From Cellulosimicrobium funkei (GTDB lineage Bacteria; Actinomycetota; Actinomycetes; Actinomycetales; Cellulomonadaceae), in assembly GCF_001019615.1 (NCBI RefSeq), contig NZ_JNBQ01000003.1:310001-374000 (forward strand): a stretch of DNA of 64,000 bases, read 5' to 3'. The position numbers were made by a program, and so were the translations under genes. Positions 16,543 through 25,171 of this stretch are shown one piece after another. How positions within the stretch are numbered: position 1 is the first letter of the stretch; every line of letters starts with the position of its first letter. The notes beneath the pieces were generated by a model. The model saw only the letters and a list, made by a program, of their open reading frames with translations. It was not told the origin of the DNA and did not search any database.

Positions 16543-17376
16543 ATGCACCCCGCAGGGACGACGAGCGAGCGCACGGCCGACTGGTCCATCCAGGAGGTCG
16601 CGCGTCTCGCCGGCACGACGAGCCGCACCTTGCGCCACTACGACGCTGTGGGGCTCCTGCGCCCGAGCCGGGTCGCGTCCAACGGTTACCGGCACTACGA
16701 CGCGGACGCGCTCGTGCGTCTCCAGCGGATCCTGCTCCTGCGCGACCTCGGCCTCGGGCTCCCCGCGATCCGGGAGGCGCTCGACGGGGCGTCGGACGCC
16801 GGGGGCGACGGACCGCCGTCGGGCACCGCCGAGCGCGACGCCCAGGTGCGGGCGCTGCGCGACCACCTCGAGTGGCTGCGGGCGGAGCGGCAGCGGCTGG
16901 CGCGGCAGATCGCGTCGGTCGAACGGACGATCACCACGATGGAAGGAGGTGGCGAGCTCATGGCGGACGACATGTTCGACGGGTTCGACCACACGCAGCA
17001 CCAGGCCGAGGTCGAGGACCGCTGGGGCAAGGACGCGTACGCGCGCGGGCACTCCTGGTGGAGCGGCTTGAGCGAGGCGGAGAAGTCGGCGTTCACGGAC
17101 CGCGTCGAGCGGCTCAACGGCGACTGGACGGCGGCGGCGGAGGCCGGCGTCGACCCGGCGTCGGACGAGGCGCAGGAGCTCGCGCGGCGCCACGTCGACT
17201 GGCTGCAGACCGTGCCCGCGAACCCGGCACACGAGCCCGGGCCGCTGCGGGGCTACCTGCTCGGCCTCGGCGAGATGTACGTCGGGGACCCGCGGTTCGC
17301 GCTCAACTATGGCGGCGTCGAGGGCGCGACGTTCGTCCGCGACGCCCTGCGCGTCTACGTCGAGCGCAACCTCTGA
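16543..17376 (+). CDS. MerR family regulator with TipAS ligand domain
   Basis: A 277-residue TipA-like activator. Residues 15-85 hold the winged helix of MerR proteins (WSIQEVARLAGTTSRTLRHYD, VGLLRPSRVASNGYRHYDADAL), then a dimerising coiled coil of about 35 residues (ALRDHLEWLRAERQRLARQ), then a TipAS antibiotic-binding domain (DDMFDGFDHTQHQAEVEDRW, GLGEMYVGDPRFALNYGG). TipA of Streptomyces binds thiopeptides through this domain; the same role is inferred here. ATG 16543 has GAGAGGAGG upstream. An internal ATG at about 16960 (MADDMFDG), preceded by GGAAGGAGG, could give a free ligand-binding form like TipAS, which is known for the family. Confidence 0.92.
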   Translation: MHPAGTTSERTADWSIQEVARLAGTTSRTLRHYDAVGLLRPSRVASNGYRHYDADALVRLQRILLLRDLGLGLPAIREALDGASDAGGDGPPSGTAERDAQVRALRDHLEWLRAERQRLARQIASVERTITTMEGGGELMADDMFDGFDHTQHQAEVEDRWGKDAYARGHSWWSGLSEAEKSAFTDRVERLNGDWTAAAEAGVDPASDEAQELARRHVDWLQTVPANPAHEPGPLRGYLLGLGEMYVGDPRFALNYGGVEGATFVRDALRVYVERNL

Positions 17377-17496
17377 GGAGCGCCGACGCGGGGGGGATCC
17401 CGACCCGGGACCATCGGCCCGGGCGGGATCACCGCGACGTCACTAGCCTGGAAGCCTGGCGGGACACGGCGCCCCGCCGCCCGCCAGGAGGCACCC

Positions 17497-19602
17497 ATGG
17501 CCACGACGTCGACGTCCACCGGCCCGGCCACGACCCGCAACGTCGCCCTCGTGGGGCACAGCGGGTCGGGCAAGACCACGCTCGCGGAGGCGTTCCTCCA
17601 TCGCGCGGGCGCGATCCCGCGGGCCGGCTCCGTCGCCGAGGGCACGACCGTCTGCGACCACGAGCCCGAGGAGGTCGCGCGCGGCATCTCGGTGAGCCTC
17701 GGCGTCGCGCACCTGGACTGGCGCGCGCCCGACGGCGGCACCTACCAGGTCACCCTGCTCGACACCCCCGGGTCCCCGGACTTCGCGGGCTCCGTGGACG
17801 CGGCGCTCGCTGTGGCCGACCTCGCGGTCGTGGTGGTGAGCGCCGTCGACGGGGTCCAGTCGGGCACGGAGGAGGTCTGGCGGCGCTGCGACGAGGCGGG
17901 GATACCCCGCCTCGTCGTCGTCTCCCAGGAGGACCGCGCGCGGGCGAGCTTCCGCACGGTGCTCGCCGCGCTGCGCGGCGCGCTCGACGCGCCGTTCGTG
18001 CCGCTCGAGCTCCCGCTCGGCGAGGAGCAGTCGCTGCACGGCGTGGCCGACGTCCTCACCGAGCGCGCGCGGGAGTACGACGGCGACGGGCGCACCCACG
18101 AGGAGGACGTCCCCGCCGACGTGCGCGACGAGGAGCACGCGCTGCACGACGAGGTCGTGGAGGAGATCGTCACGCACGACGACGACCAGCTCGAGGCGTA
18201 CCTCGCGGGCGACGAGCCCGGCGCGGCCGACCTCGAGCGCACGCTCGCGCACGAGGTGCTCACGGGCGAGGCCGTGCCGGTGCTTCTCGCGTCCGCGGTG
18301 ACGGGCGTCGGCGTGGACCGCGTGCTCGACCTCGTGTGCGAGCTGGGGCCGTCGCCCGCGGACCGGGCGGCCGTCGTGGCGCTGCCCGACGGCGCGGGGT
18401 CGGCAGGTGCCGACGGGTCCCCGTCGGAGGGGGCGACGACGGAGGTCGCTGCGGACCCCGCGGCCGACGCGCTCGTGCACGTCTTCCGGACGGTCGTCGA
18501 CCCGTTCGTGGGCCAGGTGTCGGTGTTCAAGGTGCTCTCGGGGTCGGTCGCGACGGGCGACCGGCTCGTGAGCACCGCGACCGGCGCCGAGGACCGCGTG
18601 CACGGGCTCTTCCGGCTGCGCGGGCGCGAGCACGTCGCGGTCGACCGCGTGGTCGCGGGCGACGTGGCCGCCGTCGCGAAGCTCTCGGCCGCCTCGACCG
18701 GCACGCTGCTGGCGGCGCGGCGCGCGCCCGTCTCCGCGCGCGACCTCCCCGAGCGACCACCGGTGTACGCGGTCGCGCTGCGACCCGTGTCCCAGTCCGA
18801 CGACGACAAGCTGTCCTCGGCGCTGACCCGCCTGCGCGCCGAGGACCCGACGCTGCACGTCGACCTCACCGGGTCGCAGGCCGTGCTCGGGGGCCTCGGC
18901 GACACCCACCTCGCCGTCGCGGTCGAGCGGCTGGAACGCTCGTTCGGCGTGCGCGTCACGACCGAGCCTGTCCAGGTCGCGTACCGCGAGACCATCACGC
19001 GCGCCGTCGAGGTCGAGGGCAAGGTGAAGAAGCAGTCGGGCGGGCACGGGCAGTTCGCCGTCGTGCAGCTCCGCGTGTCGCCGCTCCCGCGCGGCGAGGG
19101 GTTCGAGTTCGTCAGCTCCGTCGTCGGCGGGTCGGTGCCACGCCAGTACCTCCCCGCCGTGGAGCGCGGCGCGCGCGAGGCGATGGAGGGCGGCGGGCCG
19201 CACGGGTACCCGGTCGTCGACCTGCGCGTCGAGGTCCTCGACGGCAAGGCCCACTCCGTCGACTCCTCCGACATGGCGTTCCGCACCGCGGGCGGCGCCG
19301 GGGTGCGCGAGGCGCTCGCGGCGGCGGGCACCGTCGTCCTGGAACCCGTCTCCGCCGTGTCCGTGACCGTCCCGTCCGACGCGCAGGGTGACGTCATGGG
19401 CGACCTCTCCGCGCGCCGCGGCCACATCACCGCGACCGACTCCCTGCCCGACGGCCGCGTGCGCGTCGATGCACTCGTGCCCGAGGCCGAGCTCACCCGC
19501 TACGTCCTCGACCTGCGCTCGATCACCGGCGGGCGCGGGTCGTTCACGGCCACCCCCGACCGCTACGAGGTGCTCCCGGGTGGGGTGGGAGCGAGCCGCT
19601 AG
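17497..19602 (+). CDS. EF-G-like translational GTPase (EF-G2 type)
   Basis: A 701-residue protein with all domains of elongation factor G: G1 VGHSGSGKTTLAEAF (about 18-32), RGISVSLG, G3 LLDTPGSPDF, domain II, and C-terminal domains IV and V (QSGGHGQFAVVQLRVSPL, SARRGHITATDSLPDGRV). It belongs to the second, EF-G-like group of actinobacteria rather than the housekeeping FusA. The usual NKxD guanine motif reads SQED (about 142-145), so nucleotide specificity may be altered. Mycobacterial EF-G2 is reported not to carry out normal translocation; a role in stress or ribosome handling is inferred. The gene is monocistronic and its stop overlaps the end of the Abi remnant. Confidence 0.9.
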   Translation: MATTSTSTGPATTRNVALVGHSGSGKTTLAEAFLHRAGAIPRAGSVAEGTTVCDHEPEEVARGISVSLGVAHLDWRAPDGGTYQVTLLDTPGSPDFAGSVDAALAVADLAVVVVSAVDGVQSGTEEVWRRCDEAGIPRLVVVSQEDRARASFRTVLAALRGALDAPFVPLELPLGEEQSLHGVADVLTERAREYDGDGRTHEEDVPADVRDEEHALHDEVVEEIVTHDDDQLEAYLAGDEPGAADLERTLAHEVLTGEAVPVLLASAVTGVGVDRVLDLVCELGPSPADRAAVVALPDGAGSAGADGSPSEGATTEVAADPAADALVHVFRTVVDPFVGQVSVFKVLSGSVATGDRLVSTATGAEDRVHGLFRLRGREHVAVDRVVAGDVAAVAKLSAASTGTLLAARRAPVSARDLPERPPVYAVALRPVSQSDDDKLSSALTRLRAEDPTLHVDLTGSQAVLGGLGDTHLAVAVERLERSFGVRVTTEPVQVAYRETITRAVEVEGKVKKQSGGHGQFAVVQLRVSPLPRGEGFEFVSSVVGGSVPRQYLPAVERGAREAMEGGGPHGYPVVDLRVEVLDGKAHSVDSSDMAFRTAGGAGVREALAAAGTVVLEPVSAVSVTVPSDAQGDVMGDLSARRGHITATDSLPDGRVRVDALVPEAELTRYVLDLRSITGGRGSFTATPDRYEVLPGGVGASR

Positions 19603-20622
19603 AGACGGTCGTCTTGACGAGCAGTGCTCACGGCAGCGAGGCGTTCGGACCAGAACGGGTCCGAGCGCCAGTCCGGCGGGATGCCCATGCCCTTCAGCGG
19701 TACCTCGGGGTGCTGGTCGAGCAGGGCGCTCAGCCGACGCGCCCAGGACGAACGGGGTGACACCACGGCCAGCACACTCTGAAGAGAGGCGAGCACGGGA
19801 TAGAGGCGTTTTCGGCGATCGGAGGACGAGAGCACCTCTGTGTCGGTGAGTCAGCCTACCGAGGGTGACGTCGGGATCGCGGGATAGACGCCGAGCCCGA
19901 CGCTCCACAGCCTCCCGTGGTGCGCGCAGACGTTTCTCACCCGCACGTACGTGCGCAGCCACGACAGCAGTACCGGTCCTGGGAGGCCCAGCGGCTGCGC
20001 CACACGACCGATGTCGGTGGCGCGCTGCAGGTTGCTGACGAGGCCAGACAACTGGCCCAGGGTGAGCATCTCGACCATCAGCCACGACGGCGGCAGGGCT
20101 GGCTCTCCGTAGGTCGTCAGGTAGTGCTCCAGTGCCGAGGCGTGAGCGAGGTCGCCGCCGGCGGACTCCGGCGCGCTAGCCAGCCGGTCCTCACAGGTCT
20201 TCCGGACCATCTCCAAGAACCACTGATGCCGACGCTCGTCTCTGAAGTGCTCCGGCTCGCAGTACCAGAAAGGGCCACCGCGGTGCACGGACATGTGGTC
20301 GGTGAGACTGGACCGGACGGCGACCTCGATGCGCTCCAGGGCGTCCATGACCAGCAGGCGGAGTTTGCGGTCGAAGACGTACAGGTCGAGCACATGGTCG
20401 AACGTTGTTCCGGTTCGCAGCGCCTCGGCGGTCGGATCCTCGCGGAAAGGGATGAGGTAGGGCGAGAACCGGTAGTGGCCCACGTGGCGGAGGTACCGGA
20501 CGGCGATCCGGGTCCGTGACGACGAGTCCGCGCTCGACCATTCTGGCGACCAGCTCGTCGTGCGTGAGCGCAGGCTTGGAGAAGTGATGCGGCCCTCGAG
20601 GTCGCGGCTGCCGTGTTGGCAT
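19599..20622 (-). pseudogene. Broken Abi_2/AbiD-AbiF abortive-infection gene
   Basis: The reverse strand holds a full-length Abi family gene split by two lesions. The N-terminus (FSKPALTHDELVARMVERGL) is read from ATG 20622; near 20506-20514 the frame shifts by one, after which RIAVRYLRHVGHYRFSPYL continues the protein. The second frame runs to an in-frame TGA at 19851-19853, after which the same frame resumes with RRKRLYPVLASLQSV and ends RSDPFWSERL at 19599. Order and spacing match intact Abi_2 proteins of about 320-340 residues. The HEPN-type motif RNVCAH (R-x4-H) is intact. Such proteins are phage-defence or toxin RNases. The gene is probably inactive unless the lesions are sequence errors. 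It sits alone between two conserved chromosomal genes, as expected for a former defence insertion. Confidence 0.8.
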
Positions 20623-20639
20623 TGCTCTCTTTGCCCCCT

Positions 20640-20729
20640 GCGCAGAGAAAATCCCCCGGGTTGCGCATCGTGGAGAGGCGTGGGGGATGTAGTGCTCCCG
20701 ACCCTATCGTTCATGAGCACGAACAACAA
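20640..20729 (-). ncRNA. Possible small leader RNA upstream of the Abi gene
   Basis: Reading on the reverse strand, TTGTTG (20724-20729) and TAGGGT (20701-20706) are 17 bases apart, a weak promoter. About 20 bases downstream a stem ATCCCCC / GGGGGAT closes over about 23 bases and is followed by TTTTCTCT, like an intrinsic terminator, ending about 25 bases before the Abi ATG. TGCGCA occurs on both sides of the GGGGGAT arm and could pair as an alternative. Some AbiF genes are known to have a structured RNA just upstream; whether this is one is a guess. Confidence 0.3.
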
Positions 20730-20857
20730 CGGTGGCGTTCGTCATCGGACGATCGGCGGATCGAGGAACTACGACGACGGTCGCCTGCGTGGACGTCGGG
20801 GCGGGGTGACGTCCCGTCGCGGGTGCCCTCCATAGCGTTGACAGAGCCGGACCGCAG

Positions 20858-21730
20858 TCAACGGCGCGGCAGGACGATCGGTGCGCCGCCGCCGGGGTGG
20901 TCGACCACCTCGACGGGGTAGTCGTAGACGCCGCTCAACAGCTCGGCGGTGAGGACGTCGCGCGGTCCGCCGTCGGCGACGACGCGCCCGCCCGCGAGGA
21001 CGGTGACCTGGTCGGCGTACGCGGCCGCGAGCGAGAGGTCGTGCACGACGACGACCACCGCACCGCCCGCGGCGGCGTGCGCCCGCGCGAGCTGGAGCAC
21101 GAGCTCCTGGTGCTTGAGGTCGAGCGCGGCGGTCGGCTCGTCGAGCATGAGGAGCGACGTGCGCTGCGTGAGCACGCGGGACAGCGCGACGCGCGCCTTC
21201 TCGCCGCCGGACAGCGACGTGAAGTGCCGGTCGGCGAGGTGCTCGACGTCGGTCGCGGCCAGGGCCTCGGCGACCGCGGCGTCGTCCTCGTCCTCGAACG
21301 GGGTGCCCCGCCACGGCGAGCGGCCCATGCGCACGACGTCCACGGCGGTGAACGGGAAGCTCAGCGAGACCTGCTGGAGCATGACGGACCGACGTAGCGC
21401 GAGCTCGGTGGGCGTCCATGCGCGCAGCGGTCGCCCGTCGACCACGACGTCCCCGGCCTCGGGAACCAGGTCGCCCGTGAGCACGGCGAGCAGGGACGAC
21501 TTGCCCGCGCCGTTGGGGCCGAGCAGCGCGCGGACCTCGCCCGCGCGGACGTCCACGGACACGTCGCGCAGGATCGGCGCGTCGCCGAGCGTGAGGGAGA
21601 CCCCGTGCGCGGCGGTGACCACGTCGCCGGGCGCGACGGGCCCGGGGAGGCGGGACCGCCGTCGGGCACCGGTGACCGCGGTCCGCAGCGAGCCGAGGAA
21701 CGAGGAGCCCTCGTGGCGCAGGTCGCTCAT
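20858..21730 (-). CDS. hmuV: Haem ABC importer, ATP-binding protein
   Basis: A 290-residue cytoplasmic ATPase of the haem/siderophore importer family. Walker A is LLGPNGAGKSSLLAVL (about 91-106), the Q-loop is SVMLQQVSLSF, the signature is SLSGGEKARVALSRVL, Walker B is LLMLDEPTAALDLKHQ and the switch His is in VVVVHDLSLAAAYAD. HmuV-type features are the FPFTAVDVVRMGRSPW segment and the short C-terminus. An N-terminal extension of about 45 residues rich in Arg precedes the domain. Its ATG overlaps the hmuU stop (ATGA). Confidence 0.94.
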   Translation of the reverse strand: MSDLRHEGSSFLGSLRTAVTGARRRSRLPGPVAPGDVVTAAHGVSLTLGDAPILRDVSVDVRAGEVRALLGPNGAGKSSLLAVLTGDLVPEAGDVVVDGRPLRAWTPTELALRRSVMLQQVSLSFPFTAVDVVRMGRSPWRGTPFEDEDDAAVAEALAATDVEHLADRHFTSLSGGEKARVALSRVLTQRTSLLMLDEPTAALDLKHQELVLQLARAHAAAGGAVVVVVHDLSLAAAYADQVTVLAGGRVVADGGPRDVLTAELLSGVYDYPVEVVDHPGGGAPIVLPRR

Positions 21731-22893
21731 GCCCAGCCTCCCTGGCGCGAGCGCGTGCGGCGCAGCAGGTAGAAGAAGAACGGCCCGCCGACGAGCGACG
21801 TGATCATGCCGAGCGGCAGCTCGACGTTCGCGACGGCGCTGCGCGCGAGGAGGTCGGCGGCGAGCAGCACGACGGCGCCGCCCAGCACGGACGCCGGGAT
21901 GAGCGTGCGGTGGCTCGGCCCGCACACCATGCGCACGAGGTGCGGCACGACGAGCCCGACGAACGCGATGATCCCCGTGAACGCGACCCCGGCGGAGACG
22001 AGCAGCGCGACGAGGACGATGACGAGCTGGCGCAGACGCTCGACGTCGACCCCGAGGTGCTGGGCCGCGCGCTCGCCGAGCGCGAGGAGGTCCATCCTGC
22101 GGCGCACGAGCATCGCGCCCGTGACGCCGACGACCGCGATCGGCAGCACGACCGCGACGGACTGCCACGTCGCGCCGCCGAGCGACCCGAGCTGCCAGAA
22201 GACGATCTGCTCGCGCGCCGCCGGGTCGGCGACGAACGTGAAGAACGCGAGCATCCCGCCCGCGAACGCGTTGACCGCGATACCCGTGAGGACGAGCGTC
22301 ACGACCTCGGTCCGCCCCCCGGCGCGCGCGAGCGCGTAGACGACGAACGTCGTGACCAGCCCGCCGAGGAACGCCGCCCCGGCGACCCACGTGCCCGGCA
22401 CGAGCGCCCCCGCGGTGACGATGACCGCGCACGCGCCCACGGCCGCGCCCGACGACACCCCGATGACGCCCGGCTCGGCGAGCGGGTTGCCGAACACGCC
22501 CTGCATGAGCGCACCCGAGCACGCGAGCGCCGCGCCCACGACGATCGCCAGGACGACGCGCGGGAACCGCACGACCCACAGCGCGTTCTCGCCCTGCGGG
22601 TGCGACGGCATCGGCCCCCAGTCGAGCCCGACGTGGTGCGCGAGCGAGCCGAGCACCTCCGCGGGTGACACGGGCACCTGCCCCGTCATCCCGGACACGA
22701 CCGTGAGCACCGCGAGCGCGACGCCCAGACCGACCATGAGCCAGCGCGCGGCCCGGCGGCGCTGCTGCCCGACGGCGGGGCCGACCCGGGCGGGCCGGTC
22801 GCCCGAGCGGGAGGCGTCGTCGGGCGCGGTGGCGTCCTCGGGTACCGGCGCGTCCTCGGGCGTGCCGAGGGAACGGGTGAGGGGCGTGCTCAC
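21727..22893 (-). CDS. hmuU: Haem ABC importer, permease
   Basis: A 388-residue FecCD/BtuC-type permease. About 55 polar residues rich in Pro, Asp and Ala come first, then nine to ten membrane segments with the family landmarks RFPRVVLAIVVGAALACSG, MQGVFGNPLAEPGVIGVSSGAA and FVGLVVPHLVRMVCGPSHR, the last being the coupling segment that contacts the ATPase. GTG 22893 overlaps the hmuT stop (GTGA). It moves haem delivered by HmuT across the membrane using HmuV. Confidence 0.94.
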   Translation of the reverse strand: MSTPLTRSLGTPEDAPVPEDATAPDDASRSGDRPARVGPAVGQQRRRAARWLMVGLGVALAVLTVVSGMTGQVPVSPAEVLGSLAHHVGLDWGPMPSHPQGENALWVVRFPRVVLAIVVGAALACSGALMQGVFGNPLAEPGVIGVSSGAAVGACAVIVTAGALVPGTWVAGAAFLGGLVTTFVVYALARAGGRTEVVTLVLTGIAVNAFAGGMLAFFTFVADPAAREQIVFWQLGSLGGATWQSVAVVLPIAVVGVTGAMLVRRRMDLLALGERAAQHLGVDVERLRQLVIVLVALLVSAGVAFTGIIAFVGLVVPHLVRMVCGPSHRTLIPASVLGGAVVLLAADLLARSAVANVELPLGMITSLVGGPFFFYLLRRTRSRQGGWA

Positions 22894-24161
22894 GAGGCCG
22901 GGAGCTCCGGCGCGGGCACCCCGTAGAAGGCCTCGACGAGCGACGCGATCGTGGACCCGGTGCGGGGGCCGAACGTGAGGAGGCGCGAGCCGTCCATGTC
23001 GACGACGCGGCGCGCCTCGCCCGCGGGCGTCTGCGCGAGGCCCGGGATCGCCATCATGGCGTCGAGGCCGCCCATCGACTCGAGCCCGTCGGTCATGACG
23101 AGGTACGCGTCGGGCGCGGCGCTGATGATCGCCTCGCTCGTGACCGGCGCGTACTGCTGCGTCAGGCCGATCGCCGTCCCGGCGTCCTCGCCGCCGACCT
23201 CCTGGATCAGGTCGTCGGCGCCCGAGCCGGGCCCGAACAGCATCTTGATGTTCGACCCGCGCAGGTAGAGGAACGCGACGCGGGGGTTCCCCGTGTCCCG
23301 CGGGACCGCGCCGAGCGCCGCGCAGATCTGCCGGTCCGTGCGCTCGACGAGCGCCTCGCCCTGCGCGGGCACGCCGAGCGCGGTCGCGACGGCGCGGATC
23401 CGGTCGTCGACGCCGTCCAGCGTGCGCGCCTCGTCGAAGTAGACGACGGGGATGCCCGAGCTCTCGAGCTGTCCGCGCACGTCGTCGGTGAGGATCGTCG
23501 CGTCGGTGAGGATCACGGACGGGTCGAACCCGAGGATCGCCTCGACGTCGAGCGCGTGCCCCGCGCCCGTGACCACGGGGACGTCCGCCGCCTCGGGGAA
23601 GCCGGTCGGCAGGTCGCGCCCGACGACGTTGGCGCCCAGCCCCAGGCTGTAGACGATCTCGCCCAGCGTCCCGTACAGGTCGACGGGGATGATGCGGCTC
23701 ACGTCGGTGATCTCGACCGTCCGGCCGTCGACCGACTCGACCGTGACGGGGAGCTGCGGGGCCGGTGCGTCCGCGATCGGGTGGATCGCGTCGTCGGCGA
23801 ACGTCGCGCTCGTGGGCCCGGTGGGGAACGACGCCGGGTCGACGTCGGAGCCGCCGCCCGCGGCGCGCGACTCCTCGAGCGTCGTGCACGACGGCGCGCC
23901 CGTCTGGTCGGCGGTCTCCGCGGGCGCCGCCTCGACGGGCGCGGCGTCCTGGCTCGCCTCCGCCGACGGCGTCGCGGGCGGCTCGTAGGGGAGCGGCGCG
24001 CACGCGGCGACGAGCCCCAGCGCGACGACGGCCCCCGCCCCGACCAGCGCCGTCACCGTCCGTCGCGCCCGACCGCGCGCGGTGCCCGACGGACCCGAGG
24101 GTGACGTCGAGCGGCTCGTCGTCGAGCCGGGGTGCAGCGCGGAGCGGGCAGCGTGAGGCAT
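22890..24161 (-). CDS. hmuT: Haem ABC importer, substrate-binding lipoprotein
   Basis: A 423-residue lipoprotein. A Ser/Arg-rich start is followed by the signal VTALVGAGAVVALGLVAAC with lipobox VAAC at about residue 54, then a long Ala/Pro/Glu linker and a periplasmic-binding-protein domain of the TroA/BtuF class (YSLGLGANVVGRDLPTGFP, DPSVILTDATILTDDVR, GGEDAGTAIGLTQQYAPVTSEA). Gly-rich SNIKMLFGPGSGADDLIQ and the C-terminal LLTFGPRTGSTIASL fit HmuT. First gene of hmuTUV; a DtxR-like box lies 65 bases upstream of ATG 24161. Confidence 0.92.
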   Translation of the reverse strand: MPHAARSALHPGSTTSRSTSPSGPSGTARGRARRTVTALVGAGAVVALGLVAACAPLPYEPPATPSAEASQDAAPVEAAPAETADQTGAPSCTTLEESRAAGGGSDVDPASFPTGPTSATFADDAIHPIADAPAPQLPVTVESVDGRTVEITDVSRIIPVDLYGTLGEIVYSLGLGANVVGRDLPTGFPEAADVPVVTGAGHALDVEAILGFDPSVILTDATILTDDVRGQLESSGIPVVYFDEARTLDGVDDRIRAVATALGVPAQGEALVERTDRQICAALGAVPRDTGNPRVAFLYLRGSNIKMLFGPGSGADDLIQEVGGEDAGTAIGLTQQYAPVTSEAIISAAPDAYLVMTDGLESMGGLDAMMAIPGLAQTPAGEARRVVDMDGSRLLTFGPRTGSTIASLVEAFYGVPAPELPAS

Positions 24162-24225
24162 GGGGAGTCTCCAGGGAGCGGTGCGCGGGAGGGCGCGACC
24201 CGGCGAGGCCGTCGCCCGCCCCAGG

Positions 24226-24244
24226 TAAGACGAGCCTAACCTGA
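24226..24244 (-). promoter_or_regulatory. DtxR/IdeR iron box upstream of hmuTUV
   Basis: TAAGACGAGCCTAACCTGA matches the 19-bp pattern TWAGGTWAGSCTWACCTWA at 15 positions by eye, with one half-site (GCCTAACCT) perfect. Position, 65-83 bases before the hmuT start, fits iron-dependent repression of haem uptake. Confidence 0.65.
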
Positions 24245-24357
24245 CTTGGAGCCGGCCTCGACCGCCTCGCGAGTAACGCGCCTCACGCGAACGGCGCGAA
24301 CCGAACCCACTCGACCGAGGAAGAACCCGACTCCCTCGAGGAAGGGTCGTGGTCCGC

Positions 24358-24393
24358 CGAGGCAGAGCCCCGGCCGACCGGGGCTCTATCTCG
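24358..24393. repeat. GAGGTAGAG palindromic repeat, locus 3
   Basis: CGAGGCAGAGCCCCGG, four bases, then CCGGGGCTCTATCTCG form a hairpin with two mismatches. It starts 4 bases after the hmuO stop and is a degenerate member of the GAGGTAGAG family. It probably ends hmuO transcription before the hmuTUV promoter. Confidence 0.65.
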
Positions 24394-24396
24394 AGG

Positions 24397-25065
24397 TCAG
24401 GGGTGGGCGGCGCCCAGGTCGGCGAAGAGGTCGCTGTTGAGGCGGAAGGCGTGCTTGGCCTCGGCGACGGTCTCGTCGAGCTGCTCGGGCGTGAGGACGA
24501 GGCCGTCGAGGCGCTCGCGGTAGACGTCCTTGAACGGCTTGGACTTGGGGATCTCGACGAACGTGTAGAACGCGAGGCCGTCGCCCGAGAGCCCGTAGTG
24601 GCGCTCGAGCATGCGCTTGATGATCTGGCCGCCGGAGAGGTCGCCGAGGTAGCGGGTGTACGCGTGCGCGGCGTACGCGGGCAGCGACGCGCCGACCGCG
24701 CGCAGGCGCGCGACGTAGCGCTCCGTCGCGGGGTGGACGGTGATGCGCTCGGCCCAGTCGGCGCCGACGAGGAACGCGAGGTCCTTCTCGATCTCGGGGG
24801 TGCGGGTGAGCTCGTCGAAGACGAGTGTCGAGCCCTGGGCGTCGGCGCGCATCGCTGCGCTCGCGTCCTCGAGCGCGCCGTAGATCGCCCACTGCTGCGC
24901 TGCGAGGTCGGCGTACGCCGCGACGTCGAGCTGCCCGGACATGAGCCGCTCGACGAAGCCGGAGCCCTCCGCCTGTTCGTGCTCCGGGCGCGTGCCCTCG
25001 CGCAGGCGCAGGGACAGCGGCACGTTCTCGTCGGCGCGCTCGAGGTCGTGGGTGAGAGCAGTCAC
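24397..25065 (-). CDS. hmuO: Haem oxygenase
   Basis: A 222-residue cytoplasmic enzyme that opens haem to biliverdin, CO and iron. The proximal haem His is in TRPEHEQAEGSGFVERL (His29), and the distal helix motif GDLSGGQIIKR (about 141-151) is complete. Length and order match the HmuO/HO-1-like family. GTG 25065 is chosen because AGGAG lies 8 bases upstream; the longer frame to 25125 adds a non-conserved Gln/Pro-rich tail. It is just upstream of hmuTUV on the same strand, with its own iron box, so uptake and breakdown of haem are set under common iron control. Confidence 0.95.
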   Translation of the reverse strand: MTALTHDLERADENVPLSLRLREGTRPEHEQAEGSGFVERLMSGQLDVAAYADLAAQQWAIYGALEDASAAMRADAQGSTLVFDELTRTPEIEKDLAFLVGADWAERITVHPATERYVARLRAVGASLPAYAAHAYTRYLGDLSGGQIIKRMLERHYGLSGDGLAFYTFVEIPKSKPFKDVYRERLDGLVLTPEQLDETVAEAKHAFRLNSDLFADLGAAHP

Positions 25066-25152
25066 GGGTGGCTCCTGCGGGTGTGCGTGGGGTCGGGTCT
25101 GCTGCTCGTCCTGACGCAGTGTCATGACGATGCGTCAGGAACTGTAACCCAG

Positions 25153-25171
25153 CCAGGTGAGGCTTGCCTAT
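25153..25171 (-). promoter_or_regulatory. DtxR/IdeR iron box upstream of hmuO
   Basis: CCAGGTGAGGCTTGCCTAT matches TWAGGTWAGSCTWACCTWA at about 14 of 19 positions by eye. It overlaps the stop codon of the MFS gene behind it and lies about 90 bases before the hmuO start. Confidence 0.6.

Noticed and set aside
20560-20835. Forward frame of 91 residues upstream of hmuV
   Set aside because: No ribosome site or motif; it overlaps the Abi N-terminus on the opposite strand.
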